Part shown: piece after piece, positions 1 to 6,484 of the stretch
Layout of the letters: each line of letters opens with the position of its first letter
How positions within the stretch are numbered: position 1 is the stretch's first letter
Assembly (NCBI GenBank): GCA_021161965.1
Contig: JAGGZP010000085.1
Location: 1 to 9,352 of the forward strand
Reading direction: 5' to 3'
Source of the DNA: a bacterium
Lineage (GTDB): Bacteria; Patescibacteriota; Patescibacteriia; UBA2591; JAGGZP01
DNA length: 9,352 bases
Notes under the pieces: generated by a model
The model's input: only the letters and a program-made list of their open reading frames with translations
The model's database searches: none
Told to the model about the DNA's origin: nothing
Position numbers and translations under genes: made by a program

Positions 1-100
1 CAAGCCTATTCGGGCACAGTGCTGTAACATTAAAATTATTTAGTGATAAATGATTAGTTAGAAACGATTTTTCGGAGCAAATTTGGTGCGGGGTTCTCAA
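1..100. mobile_element. Second copy of the MITE-like repeat, inverted and cut by the window edge
   Basis: Positions 5-100 read in reverse complement match 8889-8984 at 86 of 96 positions with no gaps. Weaker similarity extends to about 122. The shared part includes one terminal repeat (here GCAAATTTGGTGCGGGG, 78-94), the AT-rich arm and the start of the structured core (GCCCGAATAGG read in reverse). The other half lies left of position 1. Bases 1-4 differ from the first copy, where GGGCTC follows instead of GGCTTG. This may be a small deletion or the true divergence point. Confidence 0.75.
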
Positions 101-151
101 AAATCTAGAAAAATTTTCTGCGTTTTTTAAACTTGAAAATTTTTAGATTTT
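99..151 (-). terminator. AT-rich hairpin, possible weak terminator
   Basis: AAAATCT...AAATTTTC at about 100-118 pairs with GAAAATTTTTAGATTTT at 135-151, with a 2-nt bulge and a 16-nt loop. The stem has about 17 pairs but almost no GC. It lies about 130 nt beyond the stop of the 438-aa gene, and the 3' arm on the minus strand ends in a T-run. Terminator function is uncertain; it could simply border the repeat at 5-100. Confidence 0.35.
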
Positions 152-202
152 CGGAATTTTTAGTTTGTGTTTTTAGTTTTTTATATTTTATCTTTTATTT
201 TT

Positions 203-223
203 CTTGATCAGCGTTTATCCGCG
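203..223. repeat. Isolated copy of the CTTGAT...TTTATCCGCG repeat
   Basis: CTTGATCAGCG followed by TTTATCCGCG resembles CTTGATGTCCGCG followed by TTAATCCGCG at 6424-6446. It belongs to the same dispersed family as the 6404-6468 array and lies downstream of the 438-aa gene. Confidence 0.6.
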
Positions 224-281
224 TTTTTTGCCGGCATTTTGGTTATTCGGTCTATATCCCTGTGCCTGACTCGATTCTCAG

Positions 282-1598
282 TTATACTGTTGGTAACTCT
301 GTTGGTGGTTCGGCACGCTTACTTCCAGCTTTAGTAACTAGCGGTGCTTTTACTGCAGAAACAGGAAAATGATATATACTCGCTAATTCTTCAACATTTA
401 ATATAATAGTTTTTCCTCCAGCCCAACGATTTCTTTTTTTATAATATTCTAAAATTCTATTTTGTAACTTAAATAAATTTTTCTTTGGAAAAAATATAAA
501 TTCATCAGTAGTTTTGAAAATTGGTTTAAAACCATTCATATCCAAAGTATTAAACTCATTAAGTGCCCCTAAAACACCAGCAACACCCCTTGTTTTTGAA
601 AAAACTTCTTTTTTTGCTAAATAAATAATTCTAAATTTAACCTCGTAGCCAGTCTTGGAAATTTTTCTCTCAATAGCTTCAATAACTTTCCTCTCACCCG
701 GCGAAAAAGAGGCAATTGTTTTGCCCTCTTTTTTTCCACTAGAATAACCTCTACCAAAAACTAAATCGCCAAGGGATTCAAGTAATTTTACTGGAAAAGA
801 TATTATCTTTTCAATCATACTTTGCTTAACCGGCACCTCCTTGCCCATTGCTTTTTTAACTATTTTTTTACCTTCTTCTACCCATTTCTGACTTGTTGGT
901 TTAACAATCAATTGTAGCCAAACCTGTTCACCAGGTTTCAATTTACTTAAAATTTCCAAAAGATCAGCAAGTGAATCTTTAATCATTGGTGTTGATTCTG
1001 TTAATCCTGTTTTGATTGTCATCGAACGTTCGAAAGAGTGATAAGTTTTAATTGGGTAAACATTTTTGTTATACAAACCAATATCAGCACCCCAAAGATT
1101 ATATTCTTCATTAGGAAATTTATCCGGAGCCTTTTTCGTATAATCGTCAACTTCTTTAATTTCGGCATCAGGGTAACTAGCATAAATTGCTGATTCAACT
1201 AAATCGCGGAAATAAGCTGGTGTTCGAACATAGTATTGAATTTTTCCTCCGTCACTAACCAACTCAAAAGAAAAGTCAATTTGAATACGACCTTTCATTC
1301 TTTCTTTTCGTCTGCCCCGCGAGCGTGCTCCGGCTAGATGAACAAATAATCTTTCTGCTGATTCCGGTCCTTCTTGATTATCTCTTGGAACATTAATTGC
1401 CAATAATACATAAGGTTGTGAAGAAATAAACTTTTCTCTATTTCTTTTTAAATAAATTTGCCATATTCCCCAAGCAAATGCCCAAAGAAAAATAAACCAA
1501 AAACCATAAATAAACAAACGCCAAACAATTACAAACCACGGCAAGCCACCCATTTCTAATAACGGGTAAAGATTTATTGTAATCTCATTAAAAAACAT
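282..1598 (-). CDS. Membrane-anchored protein, CPR conjugative-ATPase-associated family (DUF8128-like)
   Basis: A 438-aa protein with one strong N-terminal membrane segment (about 20-49, rich in Trp and Phe) followed by a large cytoplasmic part. Several phrases fit a CPR family I recall as the N-terminal half or upstream partner of VirB4/TraC-like ATPases. They are SAERLFVHLAGA (80-91), YYVRTPAYFRDLVESAIYAS (122-141), YPDAEIKEVDDY (142-153), NLWGADI (167-173) with YPIKTYHSFE, EQVWLQLIVKP (224-234), and NVEELASIYHFP then KRAEPPTELP near the C-terminus (401-436). This assignment is from memory of the family, not a search. It has no Walker motif. The ATPase that usually follows is absent from the 281 bp left in the window, so it is either further downstream or missing. 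Its function is unknown; a role in type IV pilus- or secretion-like machinery is a guess. Confidence 0.75.
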   Translation of the reverse strand: MFFNEITINLYPLLEMGGLPWFVIVWRLFIYGFWFIFLWAFAWGIWQIYLKRNREKFISSQPYVLLAINVPRDNQEGPESAERLFVHLAGARSRGRRKERMKGRIQIDFSFELVSDGGKIQYYVRTPAYFRDLVESAIYASYPDAEIKEVDDYTKKAPDKFPNEEYNLWGADIGLYNKNVYPIKTYHSFERSMTIKTGLTESTPMIKDSLADLLEILSKLKPGEQVWLQLIVKPTSQKWVEEGKKIVKKAMGKEVPVKQSMIEKIISFPVKLLESLGDLVFGRGYSSGKKEGKTIASFSPGERKVIEAIERKISKTGYEVKFRIIYLAKKEVFSKTRGVAGVLGALNEFNTLDMNGFKPIFKTTDEFIFFPKKNLFKLQNRILEYYKKRNRWAGGKTIILNVEELASIYHFPVSAVKAPLVTKAGSKRAEPPTELPTV

Positions 1599-1604
1599 AA
1601 TCTA

Positions 1605-1632
1605 ATTATAAAAAAAGTAAGTAAAAAGTAAA
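1605..1632 (-). promoter_or_regulatory. Promoter upstream of the 438-aa gene, predicted leaderless
   Basis: On the minus strand, TTTACT (1632-1627), a 16-bp spacer and a perfect TATAAT (1610-1605) lie in the 38-bp dnaJ-orf438 gap. The ATG at 1598 is 6 nt past the -10, the same geometry as at hrcA, so transcription should start at or next to the start codon. The -35 matches the consensus at 4 of 6 positions. No terminator is visible after dnaJ, so read-through from the chaperone operon is also possible. Confidence 0.6.
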
Positions 1633-1636
1633 GACT

Positions 1637-2761
1637 TTATAAACCTTCCTGTTTTAATTTCTCTAATAACTCTTTTTGCTTTTTGGTTAAATGCTTCGGA
1701 ATTTCTATCTCAACAGTAACTAATTGGTCGCCTCTTTGTCGACCGCTAGGATAGACAATGCCTTTATTTCTTAAACGAAAAACTTGGCCCGATGGTGTTC
1801 GGGGAGGTATTTTCAAATAGACATCTCCTTCTAATGTTCTAACTTTTACTTTTCCTCCGAGAACTGCCTGGGAAATAGTCATTTTTTCTTTCGATAAAAT
1901 ATCAAAACCGCGCCGGCTAAAAACTGCATCTTTTTTTACCCGAATTCTTACGTATAAATCACCACTTTTTCCTCTCCTTCTCCCAATATTTCCTTGTTCT
2001 CTAAATCTTATTATTTGTCCATTATCTATTCCTGCTGGTATTTTTATTTTTAATGAGGTTCTCTTTTTGATCCTCCCTTCACCATGGCAAAGACTACATT
2101 TTTTTTCTGGTATCTTTCCTTCGCCCTGACAAAAAGGACAAGTAGTAACTGTTGAAAATGTTCCAAAAATAGTTGAACGAACATTTTGAATCCTTCCTGT
2201 ACCATGACAATGTGGACAAGTTATATATCTACTCCCTGGTTCAAGACCCGTGCCATTACATCGCTCACACTTTACATATCGCTCTATTTTTATTTCTTTC
2301 TTGCAACCAAAAACAGCTTCGCGAAAACTAATTGTCAAATCAATTTCAATATCTTCTCCTTTTGTCTTATGATAACGACCCTTTCTTTTTTCAAAATCAC
2401 CAAAAGAAAAAAAATCAGAAAATAAATCACCTAAATCACCAAAGCCTAGGTCTTCAAAATTCCAATGTTCGCCCTGCTGTTTCATTGCGTCCATATAAGC
2501 AGCCCAATCACGAAATCCTTCGAAACCGCTAAAGCCGCCCCTTTGCCTTGCTTGCTCAAATGAAGCACCATATTGGTCATACATTTTTCTTTTTTCTGGG
2601 TCGGAAAGAACCTGATAAGCTTCATTTATCTTTTTAAATTTTTCTGCATCACCACCAGGTTTATCAGGATGATATTTTTGAGCTAATTTTCGAAAAGCTT
2701 CTTTTATTTCTTGAGAAGAAGCATTTTTGTCAACACCTAAAATTTTATAATAATCTTCCAT
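1637..2761 (-). CDS. dnaJ: DnaJ, type I Hsp40 co-chaperone
   Basis: DnaJ delivers clients to DnaK and stimulates its ATPase. It is 374 aa, the full family length. The J domain (1-65) starts MEDYYKILGV with HPD at 31-33. A Phe/Gly-rich linker (about 76-125) is unusually acidic and aromatic: it includes an AAYMDAMKQQGEHW insert and repeated DLGFGDLGDLF-like phrases. The zinc domain has four CxxCxGxG repeats: CERCNGTG (165-172), CPHCHGTG (182-189), CPFCQGEG (208-215) and CSLCHGEG (222-229). The C-terminal substrate-binding beta domains follow to the end. I chose the start at 2761 because it gives the canonical J-domain N-terminus and a 7-nt gap after the preceding gene. An in-frame ATG at 2809 would add a basic, non-homologous 16-residue leader overlapping the upstream gene. 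Confidence 0.97.
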   Translation of the reverse strand: MEDYYKILGVDKNASSQEIKEAFRKLAQKYHPDKPGGDAEKFKKINEAYQVLSDPEKRKMYDQYGASFEQARQRGGFSGFEGFRDWAAYMDAMKQQGEHWNFEDLGFGDLGDLFSDFFSFGDFEKRKGRYHKTKGEDIEIDLTISFREAVFGCKKEIKIERYVKCERCNGTGLEPGSRYITCPHCHGTGRIQNVRSTIFGTFSTVTTCPFCQGEGKIPEKKCSLCHGEGRIKKRTSLKIKIPAGIDNGQIIRFREQGNIGRRRGKSGDLYVRIRVKKDAVFSRRGFDILSKEKMTISQAVLGGKVKVRTLEGDVYLKIPPRTPSGQVFRLRNKGIVYPSGRQRGDQLVTVEIEIPKHLTKKQKELLEKLKQEGL

Positions 2762-2768
2762 AAGAAAA

Positions 2769-3716
2769 TTAAATTTTAATAACTTCCGCCTCCTTAGGAA
2801 CTTTTTCAATTCTTAAAAACTTTACTGCTTTTAAAATTAGAAAAATAATTTGAGAAAAAATTATAGCAATAAGACCAATAACTGCCCCAACAACTCTTAA
2901 AACTAAAAATAATGCTACTGCTACGCCAATAGCTATTTGTTTTGCGTAAGGACCAATATATTTTCCTAAACGTGCGTTAATAATTTTACTTAACAAAATA
3001 TCTACAGTCTCATTGCCCTCAATTTTCACTCCTAATGTCTTGGAAATGCTTTTTCTTTGTTGCTCTAAAATTTTTTCTTCAACAACTTTAGAAAATTTAG
3101 ACCTTTCGAATTGTCTAAGCATAGAATTGTTTTTCAGCGTTGCTAAAATAAAGTCATCAACAGTCATGTCCGGGCTATAAAACGGAATTGTTTTGCCAAC
3201 TAGAATACTGGCTGGCTTAACCAAAATATTTACTAATCGTGGCGAAACTGTTACCCTGCTCTGATTTAGACGTAATAGAGGATTTTGATAGTAGACAATA
3301 GTAATAGACAAAACAATAGCAGTAATTAGATATGGTAAACCTCGATACCATATTTTCCGTGAAGAAATTTTTAGACAATATTGTTTTTCCCGATACATTA
3401 ACTCAAATGCTAAAATAAAAAGTAGAAGAAAAACTATTTGACTAATTAAATAAAGATAACTTAAAGGAAAAAATAAAAAAAAGAATGCTGAAGAAAATAG
3501 AAAACACAAATAAGCAATTTTTCGATCGTTTACAAATAAGTCAAAAATTAAAACTAAAATTAAAACACCTAAAAAATCAATACCAAGATAAATCAATGCT
3601 TTAAAGGTAACATTTTTTCCAAAAACAAAAAAAATAGATAGCTGCCACCAAAAAAAAGTGATGGCAGCCAACATTAAAACTGATAAGCCAAAAATTTTTA
3701 TATTTCTTTTTGACAT
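2769..3716 (-). CDS. Polytopic membrane protein of unknown function inside the dnaK-dnaJ operon
   Basis: I do not recognise this 315-aa family. It has a basic N-terminus (KRNIK) and hydrophobic segments at about 8-32, 40-62, 66-84, 86-107 and 127-143. A soluble stretch of about 117 residues follows (144-260). One long or two short hydrophobic segments lie at about 262-298, and the tail is basic (KAVKFLRIEKVPK). By the positive-inside rule the 144-260 region should lie outside the cytoplasm. It contains PDMTVDDFILATL (182-194) and a charged, probably helical part (201-228); no catalytic motif or cysteine pair is visible. It starts 9 nt after dnaK and stops 7 nt before dnaJ, with no Shine-Dalgarno at either junction, so it is in the same transcription unit. 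Co-expression suggests a link with membrane or envelope proteostasis, but that is inference. Confidence 0.85.
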   Translation of the reverse strand: MSKRNIKIFGLSVLMLAAITFFWWQLSIFFVFGKNVTFKALIYLGIDFLGVLILVLIFDLFVNDRKIAYLCFLFSSAFFFLFFPLSYLYLISQIVFLLLFILAFELMYREKQYCLKISSRKIWYRGLPYLITAIVLSITIVYYQNPLLRLNQSRVTVSPRLVNILVKPASILVGKTIPFYSPDMTVDDFILATLKNNSMLRQFERSKFSKVVEEKILEQQRKSISKTLGVKIEGNETVDILLSKIINARLGKYIGPYAKQIAIGVAVALFLVLRVVGAVIGLIAIIFSQIIFLILKAVKFLRIEKVPKEAEVIKI

Positions 3717-3725
3717 TAAATTAAA

Positions 3726-5564
3726 CTATTTATTATCTTCTACTTCTCCTTCGATTGGTCCTTCTTCCTTCTTATTTTCTTGCTCTTTTTTCGAACTATC
3801 CGACTTAGTTTGCCGATACATTTCTGTACCAACTTTCTGAATCGCATCGCTTAATTCCTGGATTGCCTTTTTAATTGCCTCAATATCATTTCCATCTTTT
3901 ACTTTCTTTAATTGGGAAATTTTTTCCTCAACTAATTTTTTATTATCGGCACTAACTTTATCACCTGCCTCTTTTAAGGTTTTTTCACTTGTATAAATTA
4001 TTGTATCAGCCTGATTTCGCAACTCAACCAATTCTTTTTTCTTTCTATCTTGAGCAGCAAATTGTTCTGCTTCTTTTTTCATTCGTTCAATTTCTTCTTT
4101 AGAAAGAGCTGAAGAATCTTTAATAGTAATATTTTGAGAGCGGCCAGTTGCTTTATCTTTAGCAGTAACAGTTAAAATACCATTAGCATCGATGTCGAAT
4201 TTTACTTCAATTTGCGGTACACCTCTCGGGGCCGGAGGAATGCCGTCAAGAATAAACCTCCCTAGTGTTCGATTATCAGCAGCCATTGGTCTTTCACCTT
4301 GGAGAACATGAATTTCTACCGATGTTTGGTTATCAGCGGCTGTAGAAAATATCTGAGATTTTGAGGTAGGAATTGTTGTATTTCTCGGAATTAAAGGAGT
4401 CATTACTCCACCAAGGGTTTCAATTCCTAATGTTAAAGGAGTAACATCTAAAAGCAAAACTTCTTTTACCTCTGATTCACCAGATAATATCGCTGCTTGA
4501 ATAGCTGCACCCATTGCCACACATTCCATTGGATCAATTCCTCTTTCAATTTTTGGGCCGAAAATGTTCTCAATAAATTTTTGAACAGCTGGCATTCTTG
4601 TCGGGCCACCAACTAAAATAATTTTTTCTATATCCTGGGGCTTGAGTTTTGCATCATTTAACGCTCTTTCTATTGGATTTCGACATTTTTCAATTATTGG
4701 TTTAACCAGCTCTTCCAATTTTGCTCGCGTAATTTTCATCAAAAGATGTTTTGGTCCTTCTTTGGTCGCAGTAATAAATGGCAAATTAATTTCTGTTTCT
4801 AAAACAGACGAAAGTTCAATTTTTGCCTTTTCAGCCGCTTCTTTAACTCTTTGCATCGCCATTTTATCCTTACTTAAATCAATACCATTCTCTTTCTTAA
4901 ACTCTTGAATAATATAATTAATTAATTTATCATCCATATCCTTTCCGCCAAGATGTGTATCACCCGAGGTAGAGCGAACTTCGAAAACACCATTACCAAA
5001 ATTCATAATTGTGACATCAAGTGTTCCAGCACCGAAATCAAAAACTAAAACCTGTTGGTCTTTCTCTTTAACTTTATCCAAACCATAAGCTAAACAGGCA
5101 GCTGTTGGTTCATTAACAAGACGAATTACTTCTAATCCAGCAATTGCTCCGGCATCTTTTGTTGCTTGCCTTTGAGCGTCATTAAAATAAGCCGGCACAG
5201 TAATAACTGCTTTTTCCACTTTGTCTCCTAAATACATTTCCGCATCTTTCTTTATTTTTTGAAGGATAAAAGCAGAAATTTGTTGGGGTGTATATTCTTT
5301 ACCAAAAACCTTATATTTAAAATCAGTCCCCATTTTTCTTTTAGCAGCAAAAATGGTTCCTTCTGGATTAGCAACTGCTTGACGGCGAGCCGGCTCACCA
5401 ACTAAAAGTTCACCTTCTTTTGTAAAAGCAACATAAGAAGGAAAAGCTTTTCCGCCAACCAATGTAGTTCCTTCAGCTGAAGGAATCATTTTTGGTTTCC
5501 CTGCTTCCATATAAGCAGCAGCGGAATTTGATGTCCCTAAATCAATACCAATTATTTTAGCCAT
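3726..5564 (-). CDS. dnaK: DnaK, Hsp70 molecular chaperone
   Basis: The central ATP-driven foldase; it acts with DnaJ and GrpE in the cytosol. It is 612 aa, against about 640 in E. coli. The nucleotide-binding domain (1 to about 365) shows phosphate-1 GIDLGTSNS (6-14), PAYFNDAQR (124-132), NEPTAACLAYG (151-161), phosphate-2 FDFGAGTLDV (175-184) and the adenosine motif VGGPTRMP (318-325). The hydrophobic linker (LLLDVTPLTLGIE, 370-382) leads to the substrate domain and a helical lid (about 490-580). The tail is Lys/Glu-rich and ends EVEDNK. Phosphate-2 has Ala and Leu where the common form is GGGTFD. I chose the start at 5564 (MAKIIGIDLG) because it gives the canonical N-terminus; an in-frame ATG at 5603 would add 13 residues encoded inside the upstream hairpin. 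The next gene begins 9 nt after the TAG stop. Confidence 0.97.
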   Translation of the reverse strand: MAKIIGIDLGTSNSAAAYMEAGKPKMIPSAEGTTLVGGKAFPSYVAFTKEGELLVGEPARRQAVANPEGTIFAAKRKMGTDFKYKVFGKEYTPQQISAFILQKIKKDAEMYLGDKVEKAVITVPAYFNDAQRQATKDAGAIAGLEVIRLVNEPTAACLAYGLDKVKEKDQQVLVFDFGAGTLDVTIMNFGNGVFEVRSTSGDTHLGGKDMDDKLINYIIQEFKKENGIDLSKDKMAMQRVKEAAEKAKIELSSVLETEINLPFITATKEGPKHLLMKITRAKLEELVKPIIEKCRNPIERALNDAKLKPQDIEKIILVGGPTRMPAVQKFIENIFGPKIERGIDPMECVAMGAAIQAAILSGESEVKEVLLLDVTPLTLGIETLGGVMTPLIPRNTTIPTSKSQIFSTAADNQTSVEIHVLQGERPMAADNRTLGRFILDGIPPAPRGVPQIEVKFDIDANGILTVTAKDKATGRSQNITIKDSSALSKEEIERMKKEAEQFAAQDRKKKELVELRNQADTIIYTSEKTLKEAGDKVSADNKKLVEEKISQLKKVKDGNDIEAIKKAIQELSDAIQKVGTEMYRQTKSDSSKKEQENKKEEGPIEGEVEDNK

Positions 5565-5576
5565 ATGTTTATTATT

Positions 5577-5636
5577 AATAATTAACTGACCTTTGACTCC
5601 CAAAAATCTTGGGAGTCAAGCCGACAGTTAATTATT
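5577..5636. promoter_or_regulatory. Large two-tier hairpin between hsp20 and dnaK
   Basis: The inner stem is TTGACTCCCAA (5593-5603) with TTGGGAGTCAA (5609-5619) around a 5-nt loop, a perfect 11 bp. Beyond a small asymmetric internal loop, the outer stem pairs 5577-5588 with 5625-5636, a perfect 12 bp. On the minus-strand transcript it begins within the last codons and stop of Hsp20 and ends 12 nt before the dnaK ATG. No U-tract follows in that direction, so it is unlikely to be a simple terminator. It could stabilise or process the mRNA or control dnaK translation. On the plus strand it is followed by T-rich sequence, but no plus-strand gene needs a terminator here. Confidence 0.8.
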
Positions 5637-6066
5637 TTTTTGATTTCTTTACCTTAATTTTTATTTTCTTTTCTTTTTTTGTTTCTGCTTTGGGAATTTC
5701 TATCTTTAAAATACCGTCTTCATAGGTTGCTTCCGTTTTCTCTCCAATGACTTTCGCAGGCAAATCTACTGAACGGTAAAAGCTCCCATATTGAACTTCT
5801 TTTCGGTAATAATTTTTGTCCTCAACTTCACTTTTCTTACTACTTTTACCTTTTATTGTCAAAACATTATTCTTCACTGAAATATCGACTTTTTCTGGCT
5901 CAATTCCTGGAATCGATGTTTCAACAATAATTTTATTTCCTTTTTCATAAACATCAAGTGGCGGAAAAAATTCTGATGACCTGATTTCTGGCCATTCTTC
6001 GAACCAGCGATCAATATTTTCCCAAGGCTCCCAAAGCCAACGACCTCTCCAAGGAATAATTGCCAT
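5632..6066 (-). CDS. Hsp20-family small heat-shock protein
   Basis: An ATP-independent holdase that binds unfolding proteins as oligomers and passes them to DnaK/DnaJ/GrpE. It is 144 aa with a Trp-rich N-terminal arm (W6, W10, W12, W15, W22, W25). The alpha-crystallin domain runs from PPLDVYEKG (35-43) to about 126 and includes SIPGIEPEKVDISVKNNVLT (51-70) and the hallmark ATYEDGIL (113-120). The Lys-rich tail carries an I-x-I motif (I135-K-I137), which normally docks on a neighbouring subunit. The ATG at 6066 is preceded by AT-rich sequence without a Shine-Dalgarno. Its position between grpE and dnaK is unusual. The 418-bp gap upstream suggests its own promoter, though none is obvious. Its TAA stop lies inside the stem of a large hairpin that precedes dnaK. 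Confidence 0.95.
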   Translation of the reverse strand: MAIIPWRGRWLWEPWENIDRWFEEWPEIRSSEFFPPLDVYEKGNKIIVETSIPGIEPEKVDISVKNNVLTIKGKSSKKSEVEDKNYYRKEVQYGSFYRSVDLPAKVIGEKTEATYEDGILKIEIPKAETKKEKKIKIKVKKSKK

Positions 6067-6144
6067 AGGATTAATTTAAAAATTAAATAATTTATTTTCC
6101 GACCTTTACCAATTTTACTCAAAAAATTAATTAGAATAAACTAT

Positions 6145-6184
6145 GTAACTAAACAACTAAGCAACCAATAAACCAAGTAACCAG
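6145..6184. repeat. 8-bp degenerate tandem repeat, unit like GYAACYAA
   Basis: Five consecutive 8-mers: GTAACTAA, ACAACTAA, GCAACCAA, TAAACCAA and GTAACCAG. The period matches that of the AAGCTAAN array at 9165-9228, although the unit differs. It lies upstream of the Hsp20 gene. I see no convincing -35/-10 pair between this array and the Hsp20 start, only AT-rich sequence with weak -10-like words. Confidence 0.65.
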
Positions 6185-6209
6185 CTTTTTACCTGCTTAT
6201 CGACAGATA

Positions 6210-6360
6210 ATTTTCAATTTTCAATTTACAATTTACAATAAATTTTCAATTTCCAATTTACAATTTCTCAAACAATTTTTAAAAAAATATTACTTTTGAA
6301 AATTGGGTCATCGAAAATTCATTTCCATTGAAAATTAATCATTGATCATTGAAAATTTTT
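6210..6360. repeat. Degenerate TTTCAATTTACAA / TTGAAAATT repeat with inverted halves
   Basis: From about 6210 to 6276 the sequence cycles through TTTTCAATTT, TTTACAATTT and TTTCCAATTT. From about 6297 to 6360 it carries the complementary phrase, ATTGAAAATT and related words. The two halves could therefore pair in several registers. For example, AATTTTCAAT at 6241-6250 can pair with ATTGAAAATT at 6327-6336. No gene or clear terminator lies here. Such strings are typical of some CPR intergenic regions, from memory. Confidence 0.7.
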
Positions 6361-6403
6361 AAATTTTTGCAATTTGTTTGTATCTTGTATCTTGGAATTT
6401 GTC

Positions 6404-6468
6404 TTAATCCGCGTAAATCCGCGCTTGATGTCCGCGTTAATCCGCGTATTTATCTGCGTCTATCCGCG
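6404..6468. repeat. Degenerate TTAATCCGCG repeat array
   Basis: Six imperfect units of 10 to 13 bp all end in CCGCG or CTGCG: TTAATCCGCG, TAAATCCGCG, CTTGATGTCCGCG, TTAATCCGCG, TATTTATCTGCG and TCTATCCGCG. The block lies just beyond the grpE stop. A related copy lies at 203-223. It is GC-richer than its surroundings and has no coding potential. It is too irregular for CRISPR. Confidence 0.8.
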
Positions 6469-6484
6469 CCATTTAGTATCTGGT

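Noticed and set aside
204..281. Continuation of the 438-aa protein past its stop by frameshift
   Set aside because: One alternative frame stays open for about 25 codons after the TAA, but the peptide does not resemble the ATPase region expected there, and the family's usual C-terminal phrase is already complete.
2186..2532. Plus-strand open frames opposite dnaJ
   Set aside because: They are antisense to the conserved zinc-finger and linker coding region and have no family-like sequence. The same reasoning applies to the plus-strand frames opposite dnaK, grpE, hrcA and the membrane protein.
2762..2809. Upstream ATG extending DnaJ by 16 residues, and a nearby AAGGAGG on the minus strand (2795-2789)
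   Set aside because: The extension overlaps the 3' end of the membrane-protein gene and precedes the canonical J-domain start. The AAGGAGG ends 27 nt before the true ATG, too far to serve it, and encodes part of the upstream protein.
5565..5603. Upstream ATG extending DnaK by 13 residues
   Set aside because: The extension lies in the hairpin region, and the canonical Hsp70 N-terminus MAKIIGIDLG begins at 5564.
5874..6122. 82-codon minus-strand frame overlapping the start of hsp20
   Set aside because: It runs in another frame over the clear alpha-crystallin gene and has no recognisable features.
6145..6468. CRISPR-like array
   Set aside because: Units are 8-13 bp, degenerate and contiguous, with no conserved repeats separated by unique spacers and no cas genes.
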